Source of the DNA: a bacterium
GTDB taxonomy: Bacteria > CAIWAD01
Reading direction: 5' to 3'
Length of the DNA stretch: 13,704 nucleotides
Assembly: GCA_030429345.1 (NCBI GenBank)
Contig: JAUIFJ010000056.1
Location: 1-13,704, forward strand
Part shown: positions 11,231 to 13,704 of the stretch, one piece after another
How the letters are laid out: the number at the start of each line of letters is the position of its first letter
Position numbering within the stretch: position 1 is the first letter of the stretch
Notes under the pieces: model-generated
The model's database searches: none
What the model was told of the DNA's origin: nothing
The model's input: the letters and a program-made list of their open reading frames with translations, nothing else
Position numbers and translations under genes: made by a program

Positions 11231-13704
11231 ATGCATTTGTGCGAGACGGTGATGCCCTTTCTGACCGTGGAAGCCGCCCTGTTTCCCGAACTGTGTGCCG
11301 AGGCCAAGGGGCCTCCCATTCATGGCGTGCAGTACATCGGGAACAAGCGCCAATCCCTTGACTGGATCCGGGCCCAGGTCCCGGACGGGGTGACGCGCGT
11401 GGTCGATGCTTTCTCCGGCGGGGGCAGCGTCTCCTACATGTTCAAGCGCGAGGGATACCATGTAATCGCCAACGACTCCCTGAAATGGCCCTGGCACATC
11501 GCGCGGGCCACCGTGGTCAATCAGGGCCAGAAGGTGAGTGAGGATGAGGTGAAAGCGCTGCTGGAACCGAATCCGAAGGCCGGCAGCTGGGCGCGCACGC
11601 ACTACAAGACCAAGTTCTGGAAGCCGGGGGTCCACCAGCTGGTGGATGAGATCCGCGAGAACGTGGACGCCTTGTCGGGCTTCAAGCGCGACATCGCCCT
11701 CGCCGCCCTGGGGGCCACCATGCTTTCGGCGCGCGGCACCTTCCCCCAGTTCACGGTGCCCAAGATCGGCGAGAGGGCGTACACGCCAAAGCAGTTCAAG
11801 GCGCGCTACGCCCAAGTGATCCAGCGGCTGAACTCGATGGTGTTCAAGGGGCCCAAGGCCGAGGCCCGCTGTCTGGACGTGCGCGCTTTGCTGAAGACCG
11901 TCAAGGCCGATGCCGTGTACTTCGATCCCCCCTATGTGTCCGGCATCCTTACCCACAACTACAGCTACTACTACCACGCGGTCGAAGCCGTGATGGTGAA
12001 GGGCGAGGGCCGGAATCCGGATCCGGAGACCGCGGGCTCGACGGAGAAGACCCAGGAGAGCCTGGGCAAGAAGAACATCGGCCCGTTCTTCGAAGAGCTC
12101 TTCGCGGCAGCAGAGCACATCCCCACCTGGCTGCTGTCCTACCGGGACGCGGCCTTCCCTTCCGAGAAGGAGCTCAAGGAGCTGATCACGGCGGCAGGCC
12201 GCGAGGTCGACCTGCAGTCCCGCGAGCACGAGTACACGATGGCCGGGACAAAGCGGGGAGAGGCACCATCGAAGGCGAAGGAGCTGCTCTTCATCGGCCG
12301 GAAGGGCAAGCAGGCAAAGAACACGCAGCAGAAAGCGCCGGCAGCGGCGTCCAAGGCAAGCACGAAGGAGGACCCGAGGATGAAGGTGCCGAGCATTCAG
12401 CTGGCCGCGCAGGATGCCGCGCTGCCTGCGGACTACTGGACCCAGGAAGCACGCGCCATCGTGGCCGAGCACGGCTGGCCGGGCCTGGCCCTGGCCTGTG
12501 CCGTGGTCGACGCCGACCACCCGGGATGCGAGCTGGAGGACGGGCTGCCCAAGGCCTTCGAGGCCTACCACCTGCCGGTGATGCAGCGCGCCGAGAACGG
12601 GGAGCTGAAGGTGCTCCCCGCCGCCGTGGATTCCTCGATCGCCGCGCTCGCAGACGAGGGCGGCCGCCCGCGGCTGCCCGCCCAGGCACTCTCTCTGGCA
12701 GAGAAGAAGCTGCAGTCCCTGAAGGACTGGAGCCTGGCCTGCGAGGCCGTGGATGCTTTCGCCAGCCTGTCCGAGGAGGAGACGCAGGGGGTGACGGCCC
12801 CGCCGGCGCCCGTGGTTCCCGAGGGCACTCAGCTGCTGGCCATCGCCGGCAGCGGACCCCGTGTGCTGCCCATGCTCTCCAAGGCCCAGCTGGTGGCCGT
12901 GGCGGCCAAGGAGGACGAACAGGGCGATCACGCCATCAAGTTCATCCTGTGTCACGCCGGGACCAACAAGAACGGCGATCACTTCACGGCCGAGGAGCTG
13001 AAGAAGGCGGTCACGTCCGCGGCGGGCGTCAAGATCAACCTGAAGCACGGGCAGCAGGCGCAGGACATCGTCGGCAAGACCGAGACTGCATCCTTCGAGG
13101 ATACAGACGGCGGCCGCATTGTCTGCGCCGGCCGGCTGTTCACGAAGGAGGATGAGCTGGCGGCCAAGGCGCGCCGGCTGATCAAGGAGAACATCATCAC
13201 CAAGGTCTCGATGGAGTGCAGCTACACCGAAGGTGAGTGCTCTGTCTGCGGCGAGACCTACAAGAACTTCGACGAGCGCTGCGAGCACCTGAAGGAGAGC
13301 AAGGGCGGCACCGTCGACGGCAAGGAGGTCTACGCCATCCTGAAGGGCGTGACCTTCAGCGGCGCCGGCCTTCTGGAAGGCTACGAGCCCGCCGATCCCC
13401 GGGCGGACATCACCTCCATGGCCTACGAGCGCGACGGCCGCATGCACGCCATGTCCTACGGACTCTACGGGCCGTCGGACAAGCCCGAGTCCATGAAGGA
13501 AGTGCTGAACCAGGAAGAGATCCGCGAGGACCTGTGGAAGACGCAGGACGCCTTTCGCCGGGTCACCGATTCCCTGGTGATGTCCTTCGTCAAGGAGAGC
13601 AGCGAGCTCTCGGACGTTGAAAGCAAGCTGAAGAAAGCGGGGGCCGACTTCGCCGGCCGCGTGATCCAGATCCTGAAATCCATCAACACCAACACGGACA
13701 AGGA
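11231..13704 (+). CDS. DNA adenine methyltransferase fused in frame to a prohead-protease-like domain (3' end outside window)
   Basis: One frame stays open for at least 824 codons to the right edge. Residues 1 to about 355 form a D12-class (Dam-like) N6-adenine methyltransferase: GVQYIGNKRQSLDWI (32-46), the AdoMet-binding VVDAFSGGGSVSYMF (57-71) and the catalytic DPPY (232-235). A Lys/Ala/Gln linker follows (about 356-383). From Met384 comes a region of unknown fold and then a capsid-maturation-protease-like domain. That domain has HAGTNKNGDHF near 575, His606 (NLKHGQ) and Ser660 (KVSMEC) 54 residues apart, a CxxC...CxH cluster (Cys670, Cys673, Cys684, His686) and a VTFSGAGLLEGYEPADPRAD segment. 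The protease would process head proteins before DNA filling. The ATG at 11231 lacks a Shine-Dalgarno; Met at 11252 is an alternative start. An internal start at 12380 could make the protease alone. Confidence 0.8.
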   Translation, partial: MHLCETVMPFLTVEAALFPELCAEAKGPPIHGVQYIGNKRQSLDWIRAQVPDGVTRVVDAFSGGGSVSYMFKREGYHVIANDSLKWPWHIARATVVNQGQKVSEDEVKALLEPNPKAGSWARTHYKTKFWKPGVHQLVDEIRENVDALSGFKRDIALAALGATMLSARGTFPQFTVPKIGERAYTPKQFKARYAQVIQRLNSMVFKGPKAEARCLDVRALLKTVKADAVYFDPPYVSGILTHNYSYYYHAVEAVMVKGEGRNPDPETAGSTEKTQESLGKKNIGPFFEELFAAAEHIPTWLLSYRDAAFPSEKELKELITAAGREVDLQSREHEYTMAGTKRGEAPSKAKELLFIGRKGKQAKNTQQKAPAAASKASTKEDPRMKVPSIQLAAQDAALPADYWTQEARAIVAEHGWPGLALACAVVDADHPGCELEDGLPKAFEAYHLPVMQRAENGELKVLPAAVDSSIAALADEGGRPRLPAQALSLAEKKLQSLKDWSLACEAVDAFASLSEEETQGVTAPPAPVVPEGTQLLAIAGSGPRVLPMLSKAQLVAVAAKEDEQGDHAIKFILCHAGTNKNGDHFTAEELKKAVTSAAGVKINLKHGQQAQDIVGKTETASFEDTDGGRIVCAGRLFTKEDELAAKARRLIKENIITKVSMECSYTEGECSVCGETYKNFDERCEHLKESKGGTVDGKEVYAILKGVTFSGAGLLEGYEPADPRADITSMAYERDGRMHAMSYGLYGPSDKPESMKEVLNQEEIREDLWKTQDAFRRVTDSLVMSFVKESSELSDVESKLKKAGADFAGRVIQILKSINTNTDK
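12365..12382 (+). promoter_or_regulatory. internal ribosome-binding site and ATG before the protease part
   Basis: AAGGAGG (12365-12371), 8 bases and then ATG (12380-12382), in frame with the methyltransferase and lying exactly at the end of the low-complexity linker. It is a better initiation site than that of the full-length frame. It predicts a nested protein starting MKVPSIQLAAQDAAL, in which the putative catalytic pair would be His223 and Ser277. Confidence 0.6.

Noticed and set aside
11231-12379. Methyltransferase as part of a restriction-modification system
   Set aside because: No restriction endonuclease-like gene is adjacent; the neighbours are head genes, so an orphan phage methyltransferase is more likely.
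11198-13447. 749-codon open frame on the minus strand opposite the methyltransferase-protease
   Set aside because: The plus strand carries the D12 methyltransferase and protease motifs in order; the minus translation is Leu/Val/Gly/His/Arg-rich shadow sequence without recognisable motifs.

Overview
This window looks like the packaging and capsid-assembly module of a tailed temperate phage or prophage, together with its integrase operon and a toxin-antitoxin pair. The DNA is GC-rich. Coding is tight, with several 4-base stop/start overlaps, and the host is probably a high-GC bacterium. Pseudomonadota is my best guess, because the toxin resembles the RelE/HigB branch common there; nothing in the window settles it.

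Layout. Bases 1-280 hold no gene I can support. A minus-strand toxin-antitoxin operon follows (toxin 648-1016 first, antitoxin 281-607). Its sigma70-like promoter sits so close to the toxin ATG that the mRNA is probably leaderless. Just upstream, a good intrinsic terminator (1076-1100) closes a second minus-strand operon: tyrosine integrase (1767-2638, with an apparent frameshift near its N-terminus) and two small unknown genes (1424-1762, 1125-1427). A 122-base divergent region with an imperfect dyad (2707-2743) separates the integrase from the rightward structural operon.

The rightward operon reads: large terminase (2761-4353), portal (4362-5942), a giant 1469-residue MuF-type head protein (5939-10348), two small unknown genes (10345-10848, 10845-11153), and a reading frame still open at the right edge (11231 to beyond 13704). 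That last frame joins a D12-class DNA adenine methyltransferase to a prohead-protease-like domain without a stop. The order terminase, portal, MuF, protease is the normal head-gene order, so the major capsid gene is expected just to the right.

The most unusual content is in two proteins. (1) The MuF protein carries, after its head-morphogenesis domain, three SAP-like repeats, an Ala/Lys/Glu coiled coil, a kinase-like segment (Lys, Glu, Asp...Asn, Asp) and a C-terminal segment with a possible His-Tyr-Glu ADP-ribosyltransferase triad. It is followed, with start/stop overlaps, by two small genes, the first partly of lower GC. This layout resembles a virion-carried effector with accessory or immunity genes. 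(2) The methyltransferase-protease open frame has a strong internal Shine-Dalgarno just before the protease part, so one locus may give both a fusion and a free protease. In addition, the octamer GTGTGACA occurs nine times on the two strands, far above chance, and inside genes it is read through uncommon Thr ACA and Ser TCA codons.
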